NCBI GenBank assembly: GCA_031257915.1
Contig: JAIRNR010000070.1
Span: forward strand, 1 to 42,513
Direction: 5' to 3'
Source of the DNA: Bacteroidales bacterium
Lineage (GTDB): Bacteria; Bacteroidota; Bacteroidia; Bacteroidales; P3
Length of the DNA stretch: 42,513 nucleotides
The stretch's first letter is position 1. Each line of letters opens with the position of its first letter. Of the stretch, positions 17,302-23,822 are shown one piece after another. The notes under the pieces are model-generated. The model made no database searches, was not told the DNA's origin, and saw only the letters and a list, made by a program, of their open reading frames with translations. The position numbers and the translations under genes are program-made.

Positions 17302-17697
17302 TTATGAATTTTTTATTATTGACAATACTTCATTAAATGATTTTTTTTCTTTTGCCTGTTCTAATAAAAATACCAGTATTTTTTCAATGTTTTCTTCGAT
17401 AAATCCTAACCGTTTTGCCGCATTTTGCAACACTGCTCTTTCGGCATCTTTAACAATATCATCTGCATAAGCTAATTGGGATAAACAGTATAAATGTTCT
17501 ATTTTTTCATCATTACTCAATTCTTCTTCCTCAACAATTTTATCTTGAGAGAAAACAGCATCTCGAATCTCGTCTTCAGAAATACCCTGTTTCTTTCCAA
17601 TAGAATACAGTGCTTCTAATTCTTTAGGATGAACATTGATGTCCGATAATATCATCAAATACATCTCTACAAATAATTTTTTATTTTTTTCGTCCAT
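17302..17697 (-). CDS. TerB-like protein
   Basis: This 131-residue, strongly acidic, all-helical cytoplasmic protein has a TerB-family pattern. Two repeated helix pairs carry acidic residues: MYLMILSDINVHPKELEALYSIGKKQGIS and LAYADDIVKDAERAVLQNAAKRLGF. Each keeps the 'D......E...l..ig...gis' spacing of TerB halves that bind a metal. TerB domains occur in tellurite-resistance and general stress or phage-response gene sets, often at the membrane with VWA or ATPase partners. It leads the three-gene unit and lies 88 bp downstream of murD, with a good promoter box and an inverted repeat in that gap. TerB membership is fairly likely; real tellurite resistance is not implied. Confidence 0.72.
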   Translation of the reverse strand: MDEKNKKLFVEMYLMILSDINVHPKELEALYSIGKKQGISEDEIRDAVFSQDKIVEEEELSNDEKIEHLYCLSQLAYADDIVKDAERAVLQNAAKRLGFIEENIEKILVFLLEQAKEKKSFNEVLSIIKNS

Positions 17698-17744
17698 AGT
17701 ATAGTTTTTTTACGATTTTATCACTCATATAATTCTCATTTTGC

Positions 17745-17752
17745 CAAAGTTA
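17745..17752 (-). promoter_or_regulatory. -7 promoter box of the TerB/4TM/VWA unit
   Basis: The minus strand reads TAACTTTG, an exact TAnnTTTG match, about 48 bp before the TerB-like ATG. It overlaps the downstream arm of the inverted repeat at 17749-17777. No exact TTTG -33 element is seen; the run of T in the repeat lies at that distance. Confidence 0.42.
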
Positions 17753-17777
17753 TGATTTTTTGTATAAAAATCATAAC
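17749..17777 (-). terminator. AT-rich inverted repeat between murD and the TerB-like gene
   Basis: GTTATGATTTTT (17749-17760) pairs with the facing AAAAATCATAAC (17766-17777), separated by about 5 nt. It sits 8 bp before the murD stop coordinate, as read on the minus strand just after the gene. It could be a weak terminator for murD or an operator overlapping the next promoter box. The absence of a proper T tract on the minus strand keeps the terminator call uncertain. Confidence 0.35.
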
Positions 17778-17785
17778 GGGCATAA

Positions 17786-19246
17786 CTATCCCAAAACGAG
17801 ATTCGTAAATACTGTACCGCGCTCTTCAAAATTTTTAAAGTTGTCATAACTCGCAGCGGCGGGCGACAGGATACATGCGTTACCCTTGCCTGTATGACGC
17901 TTGCACCACTCTACTATATCGGCATAATTGTCTGTTTCTACAGTACTTTGCGGTAGCGCATTTGCCTGTTTTAAAAGCATTTTTATACGCCTGCCTGCCT
18001 GTCCCGTAAAGGCTATATTTTTTATCGGATTTTTCTGTAGATATTCTGTTAACGCGCTGTAGTCAATGCCTCTGTCAAGGCCACCGAGAATTACGCTACC
18101 CACTTTGTGCTGTGTGCCTACACTTTCTATTGCAGCTATTGCCGCTTGCGGAATTGTCGATATTGAATCGTTGTAAAAGTGGATACCGTTTACTTTGCCG
18201 ATATATTGCAGACGGTGGGGGAGCGTTTTAAATGTTTTCAGTCCGTTTTTAATTTGTTCATCTGTTACGCCTGCTGCACGAACGGCGAGAATTGCTGCCT
18301 GTTTATTCATAGCATTGTGCTTGCCGATTAGTGCGCAGGGAGTAGATAACAATTCCTGCATATCGAAAGTACTTGCGTTTTTTTCTGACGAACTATCCGA
18401 CGGGCTTTCTGAAATGGCAGTACCGGCAACACTCGTGCCGAACGGTATTTTTATACCGTTAAATTTTATTTCACGAAATCTTTCTGCAATAAGTACATCA
18501 TCGGCATTATAAATAGCGATGTTACCACCGACATCGCCCATACTGGAAATATCGGATTTTTTCGCACTATAAATGCCCGCAAACGGTACGTCTTTTAGTT
18601 TACCGAAAATATTCATTTTAGCCCGCTGGTACGCAAGAAAATCAACATAATGGTCAAGATGTTCTTCAAACAAATTCAGAAGCACGCCTGTATATGGCGC
18701 GTGATAAACAGACTCAAGCTGATGTGACGAAAGTTCACAAACAATAATCACATCGGTATTTATTTCGGAAATAACATCAAAAAACGGAATACCCATATTT
18801 CCCGCCAGCAGTACGGGTTTTCCGGCGGTTTTTAATAAATGGTAAATCAAATGTGTCGTTGTGCTTTTGCCTTTCGTACCCGTAACGCCAATACACTGCG
18901 CACCAAACAAGGTGAGAAACACTTCTGTTTGCGACGACATACGCGGATCACTTTTCAGCAGAGGATGATTTTTTAAAGATATTCCCGGTGTTTTCAAAAT
19001 AAAATCAATATTTCGCTCCGTTTCTATAAATTCGTAAATCCGCTCGCCCGTGAGCATTTGTACATATTTATCCTCTGAAAGTTCAGGCATCCGTGATAAA
19101 AAATCTTCTCTTTCGTCAAACAAAAAAAGTTCTTTATCGGGATAATATCGCCGTAATAGAGCATAAGAGCTCATCCCTTCTCGCCCCATCCCCAAAATGC
19201 CGATACATTTTTTATCGGCAAAAATTTTATCTATAGCAGAAAACAT
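17786..19246 (-). CDS. murD: UDP-N-acetylmuramoyl-L-alanine--D-glutamate ligase
   Basis: MurD adds D-glutamate to UDP-MurNAc-L-Ala in cytoplasmic peptidoglycan synthesis. The N-terminal Rossmann part shows GILGMGREGMSSYALL, and the ATP loop is GVTGTKGKSTTTHL. The central domain has CELSSHQLE and LNLFEEHLDHY, and the ligase C-terminal domain shows LPHRLQYIGKVNGIHFYNDS, VILGGLDRGIDY and LSPAAASYDNFKNFEERG. These MurD-type motifs (DS, LGG.D.g, LSPA..S.D.F.nfe.RG) separate it from MurC, E and F. At 486 residues it is longer than the usual 440-450; a Ser/Glu-rich stretch around plus-strand 18370-18440 (SESPSDSSSEKNAS) accounts for part of this. It stands alone, away from other mur genes. Confidence 0.93.
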   Translation of the reverse strand: MFSAIDKIFADKKCIGILGMGREGMSSYALLRRYYPDKELFLFDEREDFLSRMPELSEDKYVQMLTGERIYEFIETERNIDFILKTPGISLKNHPLLKSDPRMSSQTEVFLTLFGAQCIGVTGTKGKSTTTHLIYHLLKTAGKPVLLAGNMGIPFFDVISEINTDVIIVCELSSHQLESVYHAPYTGVLLNLFEEHLDHYVDFLAYQRAKMNIFGKLKDVPFAGIYSAKKSDISSMGDVGGNIAIYNADDVLIAERFREIKFNGIKIPFGTSVAGTAISESPSDSSSEKNASTFDMQELLSTPCALIGKHNAMNKQAAILAVRAAGVTDEQIKNGLKTFKTLPHRLQYIGKVNGIHFYNDSISTIPQAAIAAIESVGTQHKVGSVILGGLDRGIDYSALTEYLQKNPIKNIAFTGQAGRRIKMLLKQANALPQSTVETDNYADIVEWCKRHTGKGNACILSPAAASYDNFKNFEERGTVFTNLVLG

Positions 19247-19296
19247 TTACAGCAAAATTACACATTATATTATAATACAAAACGAATTTTTTGTAA

Positions 19297-19304
19297 CAAA
19301 AGTA
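19297..19304 (-). promoter_or_regulatory. -7 promoter box of murD
   Basis: The minus strand reads TACTTTTG, an exact TAnnTTTG match, about 50 bp upstream of the murD ATG. A TTTC sequence lies about 16 bp further upstream in place of the TTTG -33 element. Confidence 0.4.
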
Positions 19305-19356
19305 CAATTCCTACACGAAACACGACAATAATGGGCAATAATTATAGAATAATATA

Positions 19357-19364
19357 TAAATTTG
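19357..19364 (+). promoter_or_regulatory. Possible -7 promoter box of the structured leader and LRR lipoprotein
   Basis: The plus strand reads TAAATTTG, an exact TAnnTTTG match. It would start RNA near 19370, upstream of all the hairpins described at 19401-19635. No TTTG is found at -33. It is divergent from the murD promoter box about 55 bp away. Confidence 0.35.
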
Positions 19365-19400
19365 TAAAATAAATATTAAAACTTATGCCTATGGAATAAA

Positions 19401-19635
19401 GCGTATGTAATACGCAGAGAGGAAAATATATAGAAAGAATTAACTTTATTCTTGCGCTCAAAACCTGATAATTTTGAAAATGCAAAACAGAAGTAATGGT
19501 TAAGGTCACGTCATGGCGTGGGCTCGCTTTTCTGTTTTGCAGGTATTATCAGGACCTTGAGCGCGGAAAGTAAAGTCCGCGCTTTTTTTATGCCCTTTCT
19601 GCAACTCCTGTAAAAACAGGACAGGATATAGAGTT
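19401..19635 (+). ncRNA. Highly structured RNA leader (possible attenuator or riboswitch-like element)
   Basis: The 458-bp gap before the LRR lipoprotein has no convincing ORF but dense RNA pairing. First is a small hairpin GCGTAT/ATACGC at 19401-19415. Then a nested three-part stem: GCGCTCAA (19454-19461) with TTGAGCGC (19557-19564); CCTGATAAT (19464-19472) with ATTATCAGG (19545-19553); and a 12-bp arm TGCAAAACAGAA (19481-19492) with TTCTGTTTTGCA (19530-19541). The apical loop contains CACG/CGTG. An intrinsic terminator follows (19561-19589), then a CCTGT-AAAA-ACAGG hairpin (19607-19620). The last four bases of the outer stem are the first four of the terminator stem, so the two compete. This fits a cis-acting attenuator, or alternatively a free-standing small RNA. 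No Rfam family is recognised with certainty. Confidence 0.6.
19561..19589 (+). terminator. Intrinsic terminator inside the leader
   Basis: GCGCGGA (19561-19567) pairs perfectly with TCCGCGC (19576-19582) around an 8-nt loop and is followed by seven T. It lies about 115 bp upstream of the LRR lipoprotein start, so either the upstream RNA ends here or readthrough is controlled. Confidence 0.82.
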
Positions 19636-19704
19636 CAGAAACTATTAAAAACGAGGCCACTGCTCAGCCATTTGGGTAGAAACAATTAAAACAAAATAAT
19701 AAAT

Positions 19705-20805
19705 ATGACAAAATTTAACAAAAAAACAGTTGATTTTCAATCAATGTTTTTATGCAGCAGTAATGTTCAAACAAATTTGGCATTGTTCGCACTGCTTAAA
19801 CGAAATGTTGGCTTTTTAATGATAGGACTTGCAATAATGGTTGGTTTTATTTCTTGTGAAAAGCCTGGTAATGGTGACCCTGGTAATGGTAACAATGGCA
19901 GTTCAACAAAAGGAACGATTGTTTTCAGAGTTAATGGCGAAGATCTTGTTGCCTTTGAAATCAATGCTGATGCGAAAGATGTGACGGTTGATTGGGGCGA
20001 TGGTATTATTAGCAATGCTCCTAACAGATCAGATGATAAGTGGAGTTCTTATAGACATGAAAACAGTAATATATCGAATTATACGATTACAATAAGTGGA
20101 ACAGGTATTACATCATTTGTTTCTGACGAGTATTCATATAGTTTTTATTCTGGTGATTATGGCGCAAGCGTAACATTTTTAGATGTGAGTGAATGTGCAT
20201 CGTTACAATATTTGAGTTTAGCCGCTGATATGGGATTGTTAGATGTAAGCAAATGTACGGCATTAACTTATTTGGAAATTCTTGGGAAGTTAAGTTCATT
20301 GAACGTAAGCAAATGCACAATGTTAGATACACTCTTGATTGATTCTTATTCGCGGTATCATTCAGAAGAAGATTATGGATTAAATTCTTTAGACGTAAGC
20401 GAATGTACGAAGTTGACTTATTTGGATGTTCAAAGCAATAGTCTCAATTCTTTAAACGTAAGCAAATGTACGGCATTAACTTATTTAGATGTTATGAGCG
20501 ATGAACTCAGCTCTTTAGACGTAAGCAAATGTACGGCATTAACTTATTTGAGTCTTTTTGGTTATGATAATTATGGTAATCTAAGTTCTTTGGACGTAAG
20601 CAAATGTACGGAGTTAACTTATTTGCATATTGGGGGTAATGAGTTTACTGCAAGTTCCTTAAATGCTTTATTTGGAACTTTGCCAACACGAATTGACAGT
20701 GATAATGCTGTTTGTTATGTGTATAATAATCCCGGTAGTTCTACGTGCGATAGAAGTATTGCAGAAAATAAGGGTTGGTCCATAAAGTATAGGCAGGATT
20801 ATTGA
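19705..20805 (+). CDS. PKD-like and leucine-rich-repeat surface lipoprotein
   Basis: This 366-residue protein is probably a lipoprotein: residues 32-51 run KR, a hydrophobic core, then VGFISC with Cys51. The 30 residues before this (MTKFNKKTVDFQSMFLCSSN...) are an unusual extension, so the true start may be internal, though later ATGs leave too little signal peptide. After a Gly/Asn-rich linker there is a small beta domain with VTVDWGDG, a PKD-like signature. Six to seven leucine-rich repeats follow, built on LDVSKCTALTYLDV, with a Cys in each turn. The C-terminus has two Cys (CYVYNN...STC). The form suggests a cell-surface binding protein of the BspA-like LRR type. It is preceded by a structured leader and followed by a terminator, so it is a monocistronic unit. 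Confidence 0.8.
   Translation: MTKFNKKTVDFQSMFLCSSNVQTNLALFALLKRNVGFLMIGLAIMVGFISCEKPGNGDPGNGNNGSSTKGTIVFRVNGEDLVAFEINADAKDVTVDWGDGIISNAPNRSDDKWSSYRHENSNISNYTITISGTGITSFVSDEYSYSFYSGDYGASVTFLDVSECASLQYLSLAADMGLLDVSKCTALTYLEILGKLSSLNVSKCTMLDTLLIDSYSRYHSEEDYGLNSLDVSECTKLTYLDVQSNSLNSLNVSKCTALTYLDVMSDELSSLDVSKCTALTYLSLFGYDNYGNLSSLDVSKCTELTYLHIGGNEFTASSLNALFGTLPTRIDSDNAVCYVYNNPGSSTCDRSIAENKGWSIKYRQDY
20230..20640 (+). repeat. Near-identical LRR-encoding DNA repeats
   Basis: Copies of about 63 bp centred on GACGTAAGCAAATGTACGG recur near 20245, 20305, 20393, 20456, 20519 and 20593. Several copies are almost identical over 35-40 bp, so repeat number could change by recombination or slippage in whole 21-residue units. 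Confidence 0.75.
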
Positions 20806-20812
20806 AATTTAA

Positions 20813-20879
20813 GGGCAGGGGTAAGAGGACTATTGCTCGGCAGAGTCTGCACGAGCATGTCCTCCGCCCTCGCTTACTC
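20813..20879 (+). other. Long GC-rich stem-loop after the LRR gene
   Basis: GAGGAC (20825-20830) pairs with GTCCTC (20859-20864) and GCTCG (20835-20839) with CGAGC (20852-20856), extended inward by GCA/TGC. Outward, GGGC/GCCC or GTAAG/CTTAC can pair as alternatives. It begins 8 nt after the LRR stop codon and lacks a T tract, so it may be an mRNA-stabilising 3' hairpin or a DNA element. Confidence 0.55.
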
Positions 20880-20906
20880 ACAACTTTGTTTTACTATAGG
20901 CATGTG

Positions 20907-20961
20907 ATTCTTTCCTATGACTTTGTCAATGCGGATCATAGGAAGAATTTTGTCTTTTTTT
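20907..20961 (+). terminator. Intrinsic terminator of the LRR lipoprotein gene
   Basis: TTCCTATGA (20912-20920) pairs with TCATAGGAA (20936-20944) around a 15-nt loop, and the stem extends through a one-base bulge with ATTCT/AGAAT. A run of seven T follows at 20955-20961. This is a good Rho-independent terminator about 105 bp after the stop codon. Confidence 0.75.
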
Positions 20962-21070
20962 GCTGTTATTCAGGATACGGTTATGCCTTTTACTTCTCAA
21001 TAAAAAATGCTCGCAGAAAATTATACCAGCACTCCGGAATCAATTATGCCAAATTTTATTACCTTTGCCT
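20962..21070. other. Gap with no recognisable feature before the 23-bp repeats
   Basis: Between the LRR terminator and the tandem repeats no gene, hairpin or promoter box is convincing. A 95-codon open frame crosses the whole 20802-21089 region but runs through both hairpins and has an unlikely composition. Confidence 0.4.
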
Positions 21071-21190
21071 TATACAAAACCTTATATGAAAATTATACAA
21101 AACCTTATATAGAAATCATACAAAACCTTATATGAAAATTATACAAAACCTTATATGAAAACTATACAAAACCTTATGTGAAAATTATAC
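21071..21190 (+). repeat. Five 23-bp direct tandem repeats upstream of the DUF4143 ATPase gene
   Basis: Units beginning TATACAAAACCTTATATG start at 21071, 21094, 21117, 21140 and 21163, with a sixth partial copy at 21186. The spacing is exactly 23 bp and units differ by only one to three bases, mostly around the TATATGAAAA half. There are no spacers, so this is not CRISPR. The array ends about 45 bp before the ATPase start, a position suitable for an operator or iteron-like array. Confidence 0.88.
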
Positions 21191-21234
21191 GAAATAGAAG
21201 TTCAATTATAATATATTCTTATAATCAGTAATTT

Positions 21235-22494
21235 ATGTCTAAATACAAAACAAGATTGATAGATAATAAAATTGCAAAAAAACTGCAATCTACCGGTGGG
21301 ATTTTGCTTAAAGGGGCACGCTACAGCGGCAAAACAACAACAGCAATGCACCACGCTAAAAGCATTGTACGTTTTGACGAATCGAATCAAATTAGAGAAC
21401 AGGCAAATATACTTCCTGCCGCTGTACTGTCGGGAAACGTCCCAAGATTGATTGACGAATGGCAATTAGTGCCAAGTATATGGAACGCTGTTAAATATGA
21501 AATAGATAAAAGAGGAGAAAAAGGACAGTTTATTTTGACCGGATCTTCTGCGCCTTCTGACGATATTAGTATGCATACAGGAGCCGGCAGAATTGCACGT
21601 CTTAATCTTCGTACGATGTCTCTATCCGAAAGCGGCGACTCAATAAAAGCCGTCAATATTACAAATTGCTTTAAGAAAAATAAAAAAATAGAAGGATTTG
21701 GCGGAATAAAAATTGAAAATTATGCCGATTTAATTGTGCGTGGAGGATGGCCTGCCTTAATTAGAGAACAGCCAAAAATAGCAGCAGAAGCAATGAACGA
21801 CTACGTTGAAAACATACCATACGCTGATATGAGAACACTTGATACTCCGCCAACACCGGAAAGAATTACAGCACTTATCAGAACTCTGTCCCGCAACATA
21901 TCAACTGAAGCATCTATTGAAAAATTAGCAAAAGAAACAGGATTGCCCGACACATCGTCAATAGCGGCAGTTACTATTAGAAAATATCTTGACCAGTTAT
22001 CGGAAATATACATATTAGAGGAACTGCCTTCGTGGAAAACGCATATTCGTTCTTCCGTACAGCAAAGAGTTAAACCCAAATGGCATTTTGTCGATCCTTC
22101 AATAGCCGCTGCCGCATTAAGATTACAGCCAAAAACATTGTTAAATGATGTAAATTCTTATGGACTGTTTTTTGAATCATTGGCAATAAGAGATCTGCGC
22201 ATTTATACCGACACGATAGATGGAAAAGTGTACCATTACAGAGACTCATCGGGCTTGGAAATAGACGCAATAGCAGAGCTACCGGACGGGTCGTGGGCTG
22301 CATTTGAAATTAAACTCGGTTCAAATAAATCAATTGAAGAAGCAACAGGCAACTTGCAAAAACTGTTAAACAGATTAGAACCGGCAAAACAAAAACAATG
22401 CAAGTCTTTGAACATAATTATTGCAGGTTATTCGTCATATACCCGCAAGGATAATATCAACATTATTTCTTTAGGTCATTTGTATGCGGAATAA
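21235..22494 (+). CDS. AAA_14/DUF4143 ATPase
   Basis: This 419-residue cytoplasmic protein has the standard layout of the family. Walker A is GARYSGKTTTA (about residue 26), followed by LSGNVPRLIDEWQLVPSIWNAVKYEID (Walker B with the family's DEWQ) and FILTGSS sensor 1. A central winged-helix-like linker follows, and the C-terminal DUF4143 domain has PKWHFVDPSIAAAAL, FGLFFESLAIRDL-type helix and YHYRDSSGLEIDAIAELPDGSWAAFEIKLG. That last part resembles a PD-(D/E)XK nuclease fold core (D, then E-x-K). The family is common in mobile and accessory DNA of gut bacteria, and its role is not established. It is on the plus strand, unlike most neighbours, preceded by tandem repeats, and meets the ABC permease gene tail to tail with only 5 bp between. 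Confidence 0.9.
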   Translation: MSKYKTRLIDNKIAKKLQSTGGILLKGARYSGKTTTAMHHAKSIVRFDESNQIREQANILPAAVLSGNVPRLIDEWQLVPSIWNAVKYEIDKRGEKGQFILTGSSAPSDDISMHTGAGRIARLNLRTMSLSESGDSIKAVNITNCFKKNKKIEGFGGIKIENYADLIVRGGWPALIREQPKIAAEAMNDYVENIPYADMRTLDTPPTPERITALIRTLSRNISTEASIEKLAKETGLPDTSSIAAVTIRKYLDQLSEIYILEELPSWKTHIRSSVQQRVKPKWHFVDPSIAAAALRLQPKTLLNDVNSYGLFFESLAIRDLRIYTDTIDGKVYHYRDSSGLEIDAIAELPDGSWAAFEIKLGSNKSIEEATGNLQKLLNRLEPAKQKQCKSLNIIIAGYSSYTRKDNINIISLGHLYAE

Positions 22495-22499
22495 GTACT

Positions 22500-23822
22500 C
22501 TAATACCGAATCCACTTCCACAATTCACGCCAAGTGATTTTTTTGCCATACATTAAAATTCCCACGCGATATATGCGGGAAGCAAGCCATGTCGTTAACA
22601 AAAAACCCAGTACAAGAAGTCCCAAAGAAAGCGCAATTTCCCATATCGGTACGCCAAAGGGCAGACGCGCCATCATTGCTACCGGCGATGTGAACGGTAT
22701 CATTGAGAACCAAAATGCCACAGGTCCGCTTGGTTCCATTATAATATTTGACATTACAATAATTGCGAGAATCAGCGGAACTGTTATCGGCAGCATAAAT
22801 TGCGATGTTTCTTCCTGCGTTTCTACTGCTGCGCCGACAGCGGCAAACAGTGAGGCGTACAGAAAATATCCCCCGAGAAAATAAAACAAAAACATTAACA
22901 CTAAATACGGAATATTTATTGATGCAATCATATTTTGAATATTGCTCATCATCTCTGTCATTGCGGAAGCGTTTATCTGCTGTCCGCCCATATTCACCGC
23001 CGAAACACCGCCTGCCGCAATATCCTGAACATTAACACCGCTACCTGCAATCAATCCACTTACAGTAACGAGCAAAAATCCAAACACCACCCAGATAAAA
23101 ATCTGCGTAAAACCAACAAGCGCAAGTCCAAGAACTTTACCGAGCATAAGTTGCATTGGCTTCACCGACGACACGATAACTTCCACAATACGGTTTTGTT
23201 TTTCCTCAAGAACACCACTCATTATTTGACTGCCGAAAATAAAAACAAAAAAGTAAATCAGAAAGCCGCATATAAATCCGAATGCTGTCTTTACTTCCAC
23301 GTATGACTGTAAACCTGTTTGAATATCCTGCGAGGAAAGTTCCACATGCGTGCGATTTATTTTTTCAAAAACCTTTTCATCCACACCTTCTATTTGCTGC
23401 ATTAACACAGACTGTAATTGCGTTTTAACTGCACTTTTAATGTCGCTGATAACGTCTATACCCGGCTCACTCTGTTCATAATACATTGAAATATTCTGTG
23501 TGTTGGATGTGTCGCTGCCGCGCCCATGTATAAGCAACATTGCGGTATAATTACCACTGCGCAGCGAATCTCGTGCAACGACTGTATCCTGCATAAAAAC
23601 GTAATTATTTTTACTGTCGGAAGTAAACGCCTGCGAGTATAATCCCGTTTCGTCAACAATTAAAAATGTTTTAGCGTCTTTGCCTATATTCATGAGCAAT
23701 GCCGGCGCAAACATCAGTATTACCATAAGCAACGGCATTAGCAACGTTGTGATGATAAATGATTTTTTCTTTACACGCGTTAAATATTCGCGCTGTAAAA
23801 CTACAAGTATATTATTCTTCAT
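22500..23822 (-). CDS. ABC-2 type transporter permease (NatB-like)
   Basis: This 440-residue membrane protein has one N-terminal helix (FIITTLLMPLLMVILMFAPALL), a large extracytoplasmic domain (about 48-180), then five C-terminal helices from about residue 183: GFICGFLIYFFVFIFGSQIMSGVLEEKQNRIVEV is the typical ABC-2 gate region, followed by LVGFTQIFIWVVFGFLLV and others. This is the NatB/YhaP layout, in which the protein pairs with an ATPase to export a substrate such as an ion, drug or lipid; the substrate cannot be read. It overlaps the ATPase gene by 11 bp, so the two form one transporter. Confidence 0.9.
   Translation of the reverse strand: MKNNILVVLQREYLTRVKKKSFIITTLLMPLLMVILMFAPALLMNIGKDAKTFLIVDETGLYSQAFTSDSKNNYVFMQDTVVARDSLRSGNYTAMLLIHGRGSDTSNTQNISMYYEQSEPGIDVISDIKSAVKTQLQSVLMQQIEGVDEKVFEKINRTHVELSSQDIQTGLQSYVEVKTAFGFICGFLIYFFVFIFGSQIMSGVLEEKQNRIVEVIVSSVKPMQLMLGKVLGLALVGFTQIFIWVVFGFLLVTVSGLIAGSGVNVQDIAAGGVSAVNMGGQQINASAMTEMMSNIQNMIASINIPYLVLMFLFYFLGGYFLYASLFAAVGAAVETQEETSQFMLPITVPLILAIIVMSNIIMEPSGPVAFWFSMIPFTSPVAMMARLPFGVPIWEIALSLGLLVLGFLLTTWLASRIYRVGILMYGKKITWRELWKWIRY

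Noticed and set aside
17302-17697. Tellurite resistance operon
   Set aside because: Only one TerB-like gene is present; no TerC, TerD or TerZ type genes are nearby, so the resistance label is not supported.
19401-19635. Integron attC-like site
   Set aside because: Although there is a large imperfect palindrome, I could not find the paired core sites (GTTRRRY-type and complement) or an integrase nearby.
20802-21089. 95-codon plus-strand open frame after the LRR gene
   Set aside because: It runs through two strong hairpins including a terminator, starts inside the LRR stop region, and has no protein-like pattern.
21071-21190. CRISPR array
   Set aside because: The 23-bp units are contiguous with no unique spacers, and no cas genes are present.
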